The notes: generated by a model not told the origin, from the letters alone. A stretch of DNA of 64,000 bases from Mesorhizobium muleiense (GCF_900099905.1 NZ_FNEE01000002.1:124001-188000), one strand, 5' to 3'. Positions 16,847-26,309 are shown, numbered from the stretch's first letter. A program made the numbers and translations.

Positions 16847-18087
16847 AGCCCCACCTCCTCTGCATCGGCGGCGATGACCATTTTTTGCGAATCCCCTTTT
16901 TCCAGGCCCTCCGGGATAGGGGGATGCGAGTTTCGGCGGCGGGCACCGGAGGTGCTGAGGCGTTCGCTGAGGCTGGTTACGACTTCTACCTCTTCAACAT
17001 GAACCGCTTCATTGCTCCGCGCGCCGATTGGGCGTCGCTGCGGTCGCTCTCGCGGTTGATCGGAGAGATACGACCGACTCTCATCCAGTGCTTCGATACC
17101 AAGCCGGATATTCTTGTGCCGTTTGCTGCGTACTGGGCGGGCAAGGTGCCGGTCGTCAGCACGATCAATGGTCTGGGCTGGCTATACTCGTCACGCTCCC
17201 CGCTAGCTGTAGGCCTCCGGCCTGTATTCGAGCTTGTTCAGAGCAGAGCGGATCGCCTAACGGCTGCCATCGTGTTCCAGAATTGCGCCGATCAGGCGTT
17301 TTTCGCGTACCGGCGGTTGATAGGCAAGGCCGATCACCGGGTTATTCCAGGATCAGGAATCGACGTCGATCGGTTCGACCGTCTGGCGGGGAGGGGACCA
17401 TCTCCCGCCGAATTGCGCCACGAACTCTCTTTGGGAGATGCGCCGGTCGTGATGACCGTCACCCGCCTAACCCGGGAAAAGGGCGTGCCGACGCTGCTTG
17501 AGGCGGCGGCTCTCGTTCATCGTCAGGCGCCTGAGGTTCGCTTTCTGCTGGTTGGGCCGCGCGAAAGGGAAGGTGCGCTGGCGATCAGGCAGGACGAGAT
17601 CGATCGTCACGCTCCGTACGTCAGGGCAATTGGAGAACGATCAGACGTACCGGCGCTGCTGCAGATTGCCGATGTTTTCGCACTCGCCACGGAGTTGCGA
17701 GAAGGGGTCCCGCGTTCCCTGATGGAGGCATGTGCGGCGGGGCGGCCGGTGATCACGACCGACATGCCGGGTTGCACCGACGTAGTCCGCGATCGCTGGA
17801 GCGGGCTTGTTATTCCCGTCAGATCGCCCCGAACACTCGCCGAGGCAATCCTGCAGTTACTTCGAGACCGCGATACGGCGCTGCAATACGGCGCTCGCGC
17901 TTCGGCCCATGTGCGCAAGGAATTCAACCTAGACATCACTGCCGATCGGTATGCGGCGGTTTACCAGGAGGTGCTTGCCCGAACCCGCGGACGGCCGGAA
18001 AGTTGGGAGCGCCTTGCCCATCAGACACCTGGGCCGAGATCGGGCGGGAATACCAGGCTGGATCCAACATCGTTTTCGTCAGGTTGA
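16834..18087 (+). CDS. GT4-family glycosyltransferase
   Basis: A 417-residue retaining glycosyltransferase with the GT-B fold. The N-terminal acceptor half contains IQCFDTKPDILVPF, while the C-terminal donor half shows VMTVTRLTREKGVPTLLEA and the ExxxxxxxE motif in EGVPRSLMEACAAGRPVI. The pattern is close to PglA/RfaG-like transferases and the EPS glycosyltransferases beside DUF3473 deacetylases. It would add a sugar to the lipid-linked unit at the inner face of the membrane. It is the only clear glycosyltransferase in the island, so the repeat unit is short or uses others elsewhere. Confidence 0.92.
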   Translation: MCGLKPHLLCIGGDDHFLRIPFFQALRDRGMRVSAAGTGGAEAFAEAGYDFYLFNMNRFIAPRADWASLRSLSRLIGEIRPTLIQCFDTKPDILVPFAAYWAGKVPVVSTINGLGWLYSSRSPLAVGLRPVFELVQSRADRLTAAIVFQNCADQAFFAYRRLIGKADHRVIPGSGIDVDRFDRLAGRGPSPAELRHELSLGDAPVVMTVTRLTREKGVPTLLEAAALVHRQAPEVRFLLVGPREREGALAIRQDEIDRHAPYVRAIGERSDVPALLQIADVFALATELREGVPRSLMEACAAGRPVITTDMPGCTDVVRDRWSGLVIPVRSPRTLAEAILQLLRDRDTALQYGARASAHVRKEFNLDITADRYAAVYQEVLARTRGRPESWERLAHQTPGPRSGGNTRLDPTSFSSG

Positions 18088-18090
18088 CAT

Positions 18091-19404
18091 ATGCTGCTTG
18101 ATCTCTTGCTCACATCCGGGCTTCTCCTGTCGGCAATGACCCAATTGAGGTGGAACGGTCCTATCGGCCCTGGCGATCTGCTCTTGTTCCTCTGGCTCAT
18201 GATCATGATGACGCGAGAGGTGGCTCGCCTTGGTCCGCCGTTGACACCGGCTTTCGTTCGATTGTTGACGTTCTGGTCGATTATCGCCGTGTCGCTCTGT
18301 CTGGGAGCGATGATGGGCTACGCCCTTGGCGACCTGCACGATCCGAAGTGGTTCAACCACGACATTGGCGCCTACATGCTGGTCGGTCTGGTGAGCTGCT
18401 TCAGTGTTGTCCGTCTCCAGAGGGACGGAGGGATGCAGCGCCTGGCCTGGCAGTTTGTCTCCCTAGGCACCGCACTGCTTGCCATTCAGGCGGCTTTGGG
18501 TTGGCTCAACCCCGGCATTGCCGGCTTTGAGCTCTGGGAGTGGGATAGGCTGCGTGGCCTGACTCAGAACTCCAACCAGCTTGCATTTTCGTCTGCGATT
18601 GTCGGCCTCCTGTCGCTTCATCTGGCGGACACGGCGGTGCGGCTCCTGCCGAAAGTAGGCGCGATCTTGTGTCTCGTTGTCGCCGTCGTGGTCGGCGGAC
18701 TGACAGAGAGCAACGCCTTTCTCTTGGCCGTCATCGTCGCCGGACTTTGCTACGTCGCCCTGAAATTCAGGACCTGGATGCTGGCCGAGCAGTATCCACT
18801 CCGTTTTCGTTCTGCTGCTGCGTGGAGCTTGGCACTTATCTTGCCGTTGGTTCTCGTGGCAGCAGTTCCGTTTGGTGCCTCCCTGGCTAAGCATGCGCAG
18901 GTGATCGCAGTGGAAGCCACAAGGGGGGGCGCGGCCGCGGAGGAGGCTGCGGGCTTGCGCTTGGTTGTCTGGCATGACGCCCTTCAGCGAGGGCTCGGGG
19001 CCATGATGATGGGCCTTGGTCCTGGCCCCCACCTGGAAATTCCCGACGTGATTGTTCAGGAGCGCCGCCTTCCAAACGGCGGACCGAAGGAGGTCGTGCA
19101 CCCGGAGGCGAAGCTCGCCCCCAATTTCGAAGCGCATAACATCGTGCTCGACCTTTTCCTTCAAGGTGGGCTCCTGGCCCTCGTCGGATGTATCTGGTTT
19201 GTCGCCGGGGCAATTTCGGCCGCTTGGAACGCGAGGCAGGACACGATCATCGCGATGATCTGCGGCATTGGCGCATATGGTCTGTTCCACTTCATTCTGC
19301 GTCAGCCCGTGCTCTGGTTTGCCCTCGTCTTTTGCATTGTGGCGACGGCTGACGTGGGCGAGCAACTCGTCAGGCGCGGAAACCTCCGCGGCGCACCGAA
19401 CTGA
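18091..19404 (+). CDS. Wzy/O-antigen ligase-like membrane protein
   Basis: A 437-residue integral membrane protein with roughly ten to twelve hydrophobic segments. A large periplasmic loop lies around residues 275-345 (RLVVWHDALQRGLGAMMMGL, then an acidic loop), as in Wzy polymerases and WaaL ligases. The position between the glycosyltransferase and the chain-length protein argues for the EPS polymerase. The ATG is three bases after the preceding stop. These proteins diverge so fast that only the layout can be recognised. Confidence 0.78.
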   Translation: MLLDLLLTSGLLLSAMTQLRWNGPIGPGDLLLFLWLMIMMTREVARLGPPLTPAFVRLLTFWSIIAVSLCLGAMMGYALGDLHDPKWFNHDIGAYMLVGLVSCFSVVRLQRDGGMQRLAWQFVSLGTALLAIQAALGWLNPGIAGFELWEWDRLRGLTQNSNQLAFSSAIVGLLSLHLADTAVRLLPKVGAILCLVVAVVVGGLTESNAFLLAVIVAGLCYVALKFRTWMLAEQYPLRFRSAAAWSLALILPLVLVAAVPFGASLAKHAQVIAVEATRGGAAAEEAAGLRLVVWHDALQRGLGAMMMGLGPGPHLEIPDVIVQERRLPNGGPKEVVHPEAKLAPNFEAHNIVLDLFLQGGLLALVGCIWFVAGAISAAWNARQDTIIAMICGIGAYGLFHFILRQPVLWFALVFCIVATADVGEQLVRRGNLRGAPN

Positions 19405-19416
19405 GGACCGGAAGCC

Positions 19417-21384
19417 ATGGCAGCAATGAACAAAGTCTTGCGGTTGGCCGACGCACGCGGGGGCAAGAATGTGGTGCAGGACACGGGACAAGTTTCGTTC
19501 CAGGGCCCGATGGCACCTCCTCCGTTCCTGCACCTCATTCGGATCCTTCTCCGTCGACGCCGGCTTATTGTCGCCATAGCGATCGTGGGAACGATGCTGG
19601 CGATGTTTGTCGCGCTGCTGGTTCCTCCGCAGTACACGGCCGTGGTCCAACTCACGGTCCACCGGCCGCCGAGCAGCGAAGGCGTGCCGCCCCCTCCCGG
19701 CATTCTGGATGAGATTATCGACACACATCTCGCGCTGATCAGTTCCCAGGCCCATTCCAGCCGAGTGGCTGCAAGCCTGTTACCTGTGGAGGCTGCGCCA
19801 AAGCCCGAGCCTGGTCTGTCTGCCGCCAAAGGAGCCACTAAAAGGTGGTATGATTCCCCTGCTTTTCCGGCCGTTCGCTCGATGGTCGACCAGATGCTGG
19901 AGCGGCTTGCCATATGGATCCCTCGGTTGTCGAACCGAAGCGAAGCCGATCGCCTCGCAGAGGAACTCTTCAGCAAGACAAAAGTCCTTCAGGAACGGCG
20001 CTCGCGCCTAATCTCGGTGTCGTTCACCTCGACCGATCCCTCGAGGGCGGCCGCTTACGCCAATCGGATCGCAGACCTCTACGTCACCGGCCTCTTTCAG
20101 CAAGTGAAGGCCGACGCCGCAAAGCAACACTTCGATCTCGGTCGGCAGGTGGCCTCTGCGGGGGATCAACTGACCAAGGCACAATTGGCATTACAATCCG
20201 CCATGCGGCAACGAGTCAGTTTATCGCCCTCCGACGCCGCCAAGTTGACCGAAATGGATCAGGATATCCGCGAGCTACGCCAAGACAGCCAGGATGCAGC
20301 AGAATATTATAATGATCTTCTGCGGCGATCGACCAAGCTACGGGAAGCACAGATGGCGATCGGGCCGGGGATTAGCGTCCGTTCGAGCGCCTCCGTCCCG
20401 ACGCGGCCGAGTTCGCACAATCCGCTGCTCTTTATCATCCCGACCGCATTTCTCTCCGTCATTGCTGCGTCCTGGCTTGCATTGATGCTCGAGGGGGCCG
20501 ACAGGGGGCTGCGTAGCGAGAAAGAGATTGAGTGTAAATTGGGACTTTCATGTCTTGGGCTGGTTCCGCGTGTCAGACGCAGGACGATCAAGTCACCCAA
20601 GGCCGCTATCCTCCGTCAGCCGAGTTCCCTTTATACCGAGTCCATGCGCAACATTGCAGCGGCACTTCAGGTCCATCACACGGGCCGTGGCGGGCTCGTT
20701 GCGCTGATTACGTCGAGCATGCCCGGTGAGGGCAAGTCGGTACTGGCGAAAGGACTGTCGGCATACTTCGCCACGCTGGATCGCCGGGTGTTGTTGATCG
20801 ATCTGGACATCGTTCCGGCGAAACACTCTTCCCGCGCTCGAGACCTGCTGTGCGTCCGGCAGGCGCCCTCGGCAAGACAGATGGGAGAATTGATCAAGCG
20901 CTTACCGGAGATCGATGCCGATTATCTCGGTCTCTCGCAGTTAGGGATCGACCCGCTGCTATTCTTCGAGCCGGGTGGGCTGCCAAGTCTTATCAAGATA
21001 TTGCGCAAGTCCTACGACGTTATTATCCTGAGCGGACCTCCGGTGCTTGGCGCTTCGGAGGCACGGCTGCTTCCGGCGATCGCAGACTCGGTGCTCTTCG
21101 TCGTGCGCTGGGCATCGACGAGGCAGGAGGTAGCGGAACACGCCCTGAGCTTCCTGCACCGTTCCCAGGCACCGGATGATCTCGCCCCGGGTCCGATCCG
21201 CGCCGTCTTGACCCAAGTGCAACTGAAGCAGCACGCCCGCTTTGCGCTTGGCGACACCGGCGAGATTATATTCAAGTTCAACGGTGTCTACACCGGCCGC
21301 CTCCGCCGCTTGCAGCAGATCGACCGCGGAGCAAGCCAGGATGCGGTGCCAGAGCCGCCGATCTCGGAAGGCACGAACGGCTGA
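19417..21384 (+). CDS. Wzc-like chain-length protein with altered kinase domain
   Basis: A 655-residue inner-membrane co-polymerase. It has a Wzz domain with the first membrane segment near residue 50, a coiled-coil region (about 240-300), a second membrane segment (about 345-365), and a cytoplasmic BY-kinase-like domain. The kinase P loop is intact (SMPGEGKSV) and a Walker A' is present (LIDLD). However, the Walker B region reads VIILSGPPVLG where an Asp is expected, and there is no tyrosine-rich tail. It may control length without normal autophosphorylation. The stop overlaps the next start (TGATG). Confidence 0.88.
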   Translation: MAAMNKVLRLADARGGKNVVQDTGQVSFQGPMAPPPFLHLIRILLRRRRLIVAIAIVGTMLAMFVALLVPPQYTAVVQLTVHRPPSSEGVPPPPGILDEIIDTHLALISSQAHSSRVAASLLPVEAAPKPEPGLSAAKGATKRWYDSPAFPAVRSMVDQMLERLAIWIPRLSNRSEADRLAEELFSKTKVLQERRSRLISVSFTSTDPSRAAAYANRIADLYVTGLFQQVKADAAKQHFDLGRQVASAGDQLTKAQLALQSAMRQRVSLSPSDAAKLTEMDQDIRELRQDSQDAAEYYNDLLRRSTKLREAQMAIGPGISVRSSASVPTRPSSHNPLLFIIPTAFLSVIAASWLALMLEGADRGLRSEKEIECKLGLSCLGLVPRVRRRTIKSPKAAILRQPSSLYTESMRNIAAALQVHHTGRGGLVALITSSMPGEGKSVLAKGLSAYFATLDRRVLLIDLDIVPAKHSSRARDLLCVRQAPSARQMGELIKRLPEIDADYLGLSQLGIDPLLFFEPGGLPSLIKILRKSYDVIILSGPPVLGASEARLLPAIADSVLFVVRWASTRQEVAEHALSFLHRSQAPDDLAPGPIRAVLTQVQLKQHARFALGDTGEIIFKFNGVYTGRLRRLQQIDRGASQDAVPEPPISEGTNG

Positions 21385-22919
21385 TGACCCAGTTATCCAA
21401 GGCGGATTGCCTCGCCAGACCGATGTCGGTTCGAGCCAAGATTCAAATGGCAGCCGGCGTTGTGGAGGCTTTGGCTGAGTTCGGGCGGCAGAAGATTTCG
21501 TATTGCTACTGGAAGAGCGCGACCAAGCTCGAGAGCGCCCTTTGTGGCGATGGTGATATCGACATCCTGGTTGCCCGCACCGACCAGAACAGGGCTCAAG
21601 CGATACTGTTGTCGAGAGATTTTAAGTTCTTCCCGTCAGTTGGTGACCGCGAGGCGCCTGCGGTCTTCACGTATCTCTGCTACGACGAGCCAAGCGGCAG
21701 ACTCCTGCATATCCACCTGCATCTCCGTCTGGTGGTCGGAGGACCTCTTGCCAAGAACTGGCACTTGCCGTGGGAGGACACAGTCCTCTCGCGGGCTGCG
21801 CCGCACGCCTACCTGCCGGTCAGACAAGTCGACTCTGCCTGTGAGGCCTTGCTTCTCCTGACCCGCAATTGTCTCGAACTCGGCGGATGGGATCCTGTTT
21901 CCATCCGCCGAGGCGCAGCAAAGAGAAAGGAGTTTGATGACGCGCGCCTGGAGTTGGCGTCTCGGGTCGAATGCGGCGATCTGCGTCGGCTGGCAGCAGG
22001 ATTTCTGTCGGACGATGTTGCAGACATGGTCGTCGATAGCCTATTTAGTGACCAATCGGCGGCTTGGCGCGCGCCGCTGGCTCGGGCTATCCGACGCCAT
22101 CTCTCGACTGGCGGCAGTTCATACAATGGACCCGAGGCGCGCTTGCGCAGCGTCGGGCGGTCGATCGTCTGGGTCGCCGGGCGGTTGAATAAAGCCATTG
22201 TGCACGCTCCCAGGCCGTGGCATCGACGTCCGGCCGGCGGTGGAATCGTGGTGGCATTTGTGGGAGTCGATGGCAGCGGCAAGTCTACGCTTATTGCCGC
22301 TCTGAAGGACTGGCTCGGCATCAAGGTAGACGTTCTGCCCATCTACTTCGGCACCGGTGATGGTCGGCCCTCTCTTTACCTAAGGCCGCTCAAGTGGCTG
22401 ATGCCGCTCGCGACGTGGATGCTGGGCCGCAAGCCCAGAGTTGCCTCTCATGGCAAAGCGTCAGCCGGTCCTCCGAGCCTCGCCTACAGCATTCTACTCG
22501 CGGTCTGGGCGATCGCAGTGGCCGCCGACAAGCGCGTCAAGCTGACTGCTACTTGGCGTGCGGCCAATCGGGGACTCGTCGTTCTCGCCGATCGCTATCC
22601 GCAAAATGAGTCGAAGAATTTCAACGACGGTCCATTGCTGGAGCGCGTGCCCGCGGTTCCCGAGTGGCTTCGCCACCGCGAACTTGGAGTCTATCAGCTC
22701 GCCCACCGGCTTCCTCCCGACCTCGTTCTAAAGCTGATGGCGCCATCCGAAACCTTGGCCGCGCGAGAGCCTGCAATGGACATCACAGTGATAAGTCGGC
22801 GGCTAGACGCCCTGGCCGGCCTTGCCTTCGGCAATGCGGAGGTGGTGTGTATTGATGTCGATCGGCCATTGGACGAGGTAATTCGTAGTGTGAAAAGGGC
22901 AATCTGGCAGTGCCTCTAG
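21384..22919 (+). CDS. Fused nucleotidyltransferase-like and thymidylate-kinase-like protein
   Basis: A 511-residue two-part protein. Residues about 20-200 resemble a minimal nucleotidyltransferase: YCYWKSATKLESALCGDGDID, where the closely spaced Asp residues (DGDID) would bind metal. Residues about 285-500 form a P-loop kinase with GVDGSGKST, a DR motif in LADRYPQNESKNF and a lid-like basic stretch, close to thymidylate kinases. Its substrate is unknown. It sits between the Wzc-like gene (1-base overlap) and a second P-loop kinase, so it likely phosphorylates or nucleotidylates an EPS precursor or regulates export. Confidence 0.75.
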   Translation: MTQLSKADCLARPMSVRAKIQMAAGVVEALAEFGRQKISYCYWKSATKLESALCGDGDIDILVARTDQNRAQAILLSRDFKFFPSVGDREAPAVFTYLCYDEPSGRLLHIHLHLRLVVGGPLAKNWHLPWEDTVLSRAAPHAYLPVRQVDSACEALLLLTRNCLELGGWDPVSIRRGAAKRKEFDDARLELASRVECGDLRRLAAGFLSDDVADMVVDSLFSDQSAAWRAPLARAIRRHLSTGGSSYNGPEARLRSVGRSIVWVAGRLNKAIVHAPRPWHRRPAGGGIVVAFVGVDGSGKSTLIAALKDWLGIKVDVLPIYFGTGDGRPSLYLRPLKWLMPLATWMLGRKPRVASHGKASAGPPSLAYSILLAVWAIAVAADKRVKLTATWRAANRGLVVLADRYPQNESKNFNDGPLLERVPAVPEWLRHRELGVYQLAHRLPPDLVLKLMAPSETLAAREPAMDITVISRRLDALAGLAFGNAEVVCIDVDRPLDEVIRSVKRAIWQCL

Positions 22920-22932
22920 AAAGACAGGTGCG

Positions 22933-23703
22933 ATGATCGTCGAATTCTTCGGCCCGCCCTGCGCAGGCAAGACGACACTGGCCCGCATGCTTACTGCTAG
23001 ACTGGATAAGTCCGGCTATGACGCCGACCTTTGGAACAGCCTCAGACCGACTGAACTGATCCCGCTCGGAAAAACTGGCGGACTCACACGGCACCTGGCT
23101 CCGATCAACCGAATGCGGCGTTTCTTTGCCGAGGCCTTCAAAATATTGAGCCGTCCGAGCAAGGATTCCGGGGAAATCGCCATCGCGAGCCATTTGCTCC
23201 GGATACTTCCTCCGCGGGGCGTGTTTACGCGGGTTAGGGAGGCGCAATACATCTGTCGAATGGCGCGCGCGTGGGACGTGGCCTCGCGTCGGCATAGGAT
23301 CACTGTATTCGATCAGGGCTTCGTCCAGGAACTCTGTTCGCTCATGCTTCGATCCCGGAGTGCCGACGAGGCAACGCTCATCACCGCACTCGAAATCATC
23401 CCGCCCGCGCATCTATTGGTGCTTGTGAACGCATCGCCAGCCCTGCTGGAGGCGCGCTCCATGGAGCGGCTGTCGAGCCTCCACGTCATCGAGCGCTATT
23501 TCGAGGGCGGAGCCAATCTGGATTTCATTGGCGCCACCGGTCAACTCCATCGACTCCTGCTTGAGCGGGGCCATGTCGTGCTATGTGCTTCGCTGGTGGA
23601 TCATCAATCGACTGAAAGGAGTCTTGACCAAATGGAGCGCGAGGTTGTGCGTCAATATGGACGCAGACAGTTACGGGGCGCCCAGCATGACGAAGCCAAA
23701 TAG
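22933..23703 (+). CDS. P-loop kinase-like protein of the EPS operon
   Basis: A 256-residue AAA/kinase-fold protein. Walker A is GPPCAGKTT at residues 7-15. A DQG motif in VFDQGFVQELC (about residue 123) occupies the place of the DR/DQ residue of small-molecule kinases. No further domain is seen. It follows the fused nucleotidyltransferase-kinase by 13 bases and overlaps the flippase start, so the three are expressed together. Substrate unknown. Adenylylsulfate or nucleoside kinase-like activity is possible but not shown by the sequence. Confidence 0.75.
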   Translation: MIVEFFGPPCAGKTTLARMLTARLDKSGYDADLWNSLRPTELIPLGKTGGLTRHLAPINRMRRFFAEAFKILSRPSKDSGEIAIASHLLRILPPRGVFTRVREAQYICRMARAWDVASRRHRITVFDQGFVQELCSLMLRSRSADEATLITALEIIPPAHLLVLVNASPALLEARSMERLSSLHVIERYFEGGANLDFIGATGQLHRLLLERGHVVLCASLVDHQSTERSLDQMEREVVRQYGRRQLRGAQHDEAK

Positions 23704-25087
23704 GGAAACGATACTCGCCGTCCTTGAGTACGATGAGCCTCTTGTCGATGGCAAAGAACCCGATGCGCACCTGCTCTCTGCGTCTGCTGCTTTCAACCGG
23801 GTCAAACGGGGCGGTCTGATCGCTTTTTTTGTTTATGGCACCGGATATGCAGTGACCTACTTGTCGCAGCTTTTTGTTGCCCGAACTATTGGGGCCAGCG
23901 ACTACGGAATTTTCGCCTACGTGTCAGCGTGGGCTATGGTGTTGATCTATGCGTCGACATTGGGGTTCGATGTGGCGCTGTTAAGATTCGTGCCGGTCTA
24001 CCGGGCCAGGCGAGCTTGGTCTCTGCTCCAGGGCGTTATCGGCTATGCTCGCCGGCGCGTCGCCGTGGTAGGGACGGTGCTTGTGATTGGCGCTGTGGTC
24101 ATCGTGCTGTATTGGGCGCCTGCTGACAATCTGGTCCTTGCATTCTTTATCGGCTTGGCCGCGGTGCCCGTTGTTGCCTTGCTGCGGGTGCAGTGCGCGG
24201 TCCTGCGTGCCGAGGGCGCGGTCGTGGCGTCGCTTGTGCCTGATCGGATTGTCCGGGAGGGCAGCCTGATCGTCCTCGTTGCGATCGGGACCATGATTCT
24301 GGGTTACAACATCACGGCTGCCGGGGCGCTGGCGGCAGCTCTGAGCGGGGCCCTAGTTGGCCTCTTGCTGGCTTATTATGCAGGGAGGAACTACCGCCTC
24401 TTGCCCCGCGATGACATCGAGCCGGAGTACGATGTTGCGGCCTGGCGCAGTGCCACACTGCCACTGATGATCGCCGGCGTGGCAGAGGTGCTTTTGAACA
24501 GGACCGGGGTAATCATATTGGGATGGTTGGGCGACACTACGGCCGCCGGTGTCTATAGTTTGGCGTTCAACATCGCTTTGATCGTGACCTTGCCAAGAAT
24601 TGCTGCAAATGCGCTTTTTGCGCCGACCGTTTCCGGCCTCCATTCGGTCGGTGACCTTCAAACAATGCAAGCGTTGGTGGCACGTACTGCGACGTGGACG
24701 CTCTGCGGGGGGGGCTGCATCGCCGCCATAATGTTTGCGCTCGCAACTCCGCTCATGACCTCTTTCGGGCCGGAATACGGCGACGGCGTTTTGCCTCTGC
24801 GCGTTCTGCTCATCGCCCAAGTGATTGCCATGGGGGCAGGTTCGCAGTTGTACCTGATGACTATGACGGGGCACGAGCCGAGCGCCGCCGCCCTATTGGT
24901 TTGCGCTGCAGGGATGAATATGATTACTAGTATTGTTTTGGTCTATTGTTTTGGTCTATTGGGAGCGGCGGTAGGCACAGCAGGAATACTGCTCGCGTGG
25001 AACGCTGCGATGGGTTATTGGATATGGCGGCGCCTGAACCTGCTGCCGGGCATACTGTGCATTCGCAAATTCGTACCGAAGAGTTGA
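23687..25087 (+). CDS. Wzx-type polysaccharide flippase
   Basis: A 466-residue MOP-superfamily flippase with about 12 to 14 membrane segments. The N-terminal FFVYGTGYAVTYLSQLFVARTIGASDYGIFAY is broken here as FVYGTGYAVTYLSQL then FVARTIGASDYGIF, the classic polysaccharide-synthesis signature. It flips the undecaprenyl-linked repeat unit across the inner membrane. The ATG at 23687 overlaps the kinase gene by 17 bases; an ATG at 23657 is an alternative. Near the 3' end lies a 13-bp tandem duplication (24932-24957) that could slip and shift the frame. Confidence 0.9.
   Translation: MTKPNRETILAVLEYDEPLVDGKEPDAHLLSASAAFNRVKRGGLIAFFVYGTGYAVTYLSQLFVARTIGASDYGIFAYVSAWAMVLIYASTLGFDVALLRFVPVYRARRAWSLLQGVIGYARRRVAVVGTVLVIGAVVIVLYWAPADNLVLAFFIGLAAVPVVALLRVQCAVLRAEGAVVASLVPDRIVREGSLIVLVAIGTMILGYNITAAGALAAALSGALVGLLLAYYAGRNYRLLPRDDIEPEYDVAAWRSATLPLMIAGVAEVLLNRTGVIILGWLGDTTAAGVYSLAFNIALIVTLPRIAANALFAPTVSGLHSVGDLQTMQALVARTATWTLCGGGCIAAIMFALATPLMTSFGPEYGDGVLPLRVLLIAQVIAMGAGSQLYLMTMTGHEPSAAALLVCAAGMNMITSIVLVYCFGLLGAAVGTAGILLAWNAAMGYWIWRRLNLLPGILCIRKFVPKS
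24932..24957. repeat. 13-bp tandem duplication inside the flippase gene
   Basis: ATTGTTTTGGTCT occurs twice in a row (24932-24944, 24945-24957) and begins a third time (ATTG). The unit is not a multiple of three, so gain or loss of one copy would shift the frame in the last 45 codons of the flippase. Confidence 0.9.
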
Positions 25088-25333
25088 GAGAGATGCTACG
25101 GCGTGCTGGAAGCTGAGGCCGTGCGCGATATCGTGCTGATGCTGAGCATCGGGTCCGTTCCAGACAAATCTGCGCGTGCGCGACGTAAGTTGAACTGACC
25201 CTGGCAGACGGATTTTGCGGACGATGGGTTCGGTCACAAGCTCTTCGCTCTCCCCCTGTGTGGCACGGTTCATCCAAAGGGAGTACGCAGCGAGCATTGA
25301 CACTACTCGCTGTTAATTTTATTGTTGGCAGTC

Positions 25334-26152
25334 ATGTCAAGCCCTGCCCAGGCAATTGCTGTGTCCTCTAACGTCTTATTTCTCGAAGGCTTGGTTAGTG
25401 TTCTAAAAAGGGCTAAATTTTCTCCGATAGTGGCCATTCCAGATTTGGATAAACTGAATTGTGAGACGCTTACGTCGACGAATGGCATTTTGTTTCTGGT
25501 TGACGTCGGTTCAGAGTTCCAAGTGAAGCTTCAACAGATAGAGGCTTTGAGACTCGCGAATTCGACCGCGCGAATTGCGATCTTCGGCGAGCACATGCGG
25601 CGGACTGATGTAGTGACGGCGCTTAGAGCAGGTGTAAATGCTTGCTTTGCGCACGTCTCTACCTGCGATACCCTTCTCAAGGCTCTCGAGTTGGTGATGC
25701 TTGGAGAATCGGTGGTCCAGCCCGTGCTCTGGGCGCTTAAACTGGAAGGCGAGCCAATCGCTGACGAAAATGACGACGAGGTTGCAGGGTCGCCCCGGCT
25801 TGATCCGCGATCCGTTAGTATCATCGAAATCGGTGATCACGAAGGTGACAGAATTGCCATTGCAACAGGCGTTGAGAATGTAAACTATACAAATGGCGTA
25901 AGTTGCATACAGGAGGATGAACCGCCTTTATCGCCTGATTTTCTTCCAATGCTATCGCCTCGCCAGCGTTTCATCCTTCAATGCCTTGTCCAGGGTGACT
26001 CGAATAAACACATCGCGCGCAAAATCGCGGTTAGCGAGGGCACCGTAAAATGCCACATAAAGGTGCTGTTAAGGAAGACGAAGGTGCACAACCGCACGCA
26101 GGCAGCGATCTGGGCGCTCAATCACCAGTCGTATCTGATTTCAGTCCAATGA
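25334..26152 (+). CDS. LuxR/NarL-type regulator with degenerate receiver
   Basis: About 272 residues. The N-terminal 120 follow the receiver fold (VSSNVLFLEGLVSVLKR, FLVDVG, TALRAGVNACFAHVS), but the acidic pocket that should precede LFLEGL is Ser-Ser; only the Asp in FLVDV remains. A variable linker leads to a LuxR helix-turn-helix at about 205-265 (LSPRQRFILQCLVQGDSNKHIARKIAVSEGTVKCH split by eye). It probably works without phosphorylation, controlling the EPS operon that surrounds it. No partner kinase is adjacent. The start is uncertain; a TTG at 25322 would add four residues. Confidence 0.88.
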   Translation: MSSPAQAIAVSSNVLFLEGLVSVLKRAKFSPIVAIPDLDKLNCETLTSTNGILFLVDVGSEFQVKLQQIEALRLANSTARIAIFGEHMRRTDVVTALRAGVNACFAHVSTCDTLLKALELVMLGESVVQPVLWALKLEGEPIADENDDEVAGSPRLDPRSVSIIEIGDHEGDRIAIATGVENVNYTNGVSCIQEDEPPLSPDFLPMLSPRQRFILQCLVQGDSNKHIARKIAVSEGTVKCHIKVLLRKTKVHNRTQAAIWALNHQSYLISVQ

Positions 26153-26309
26153 TGAGCAAACCCTTTGAGGTCGGGCCACGGCACATCGGGAGTGACATCT
26201 CGGAGCACCAAGCCAGTTGGCAAAAGACCATCAGCGCGTCGACAATGGGCAAGACGAGTTCTCCTCCTCTAGGCAAGTGGTGTGCCGAGCGAATTCGTCG
26301 GCGGATGCA

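Noticed and set aside
18463..19755. Open frame of 430 codons on the minus strand
   Set aside because: Antisense to the Wzy-like gene and the start of the Wzc-like gene; composition is typical of a reversed membrane-protein gene.
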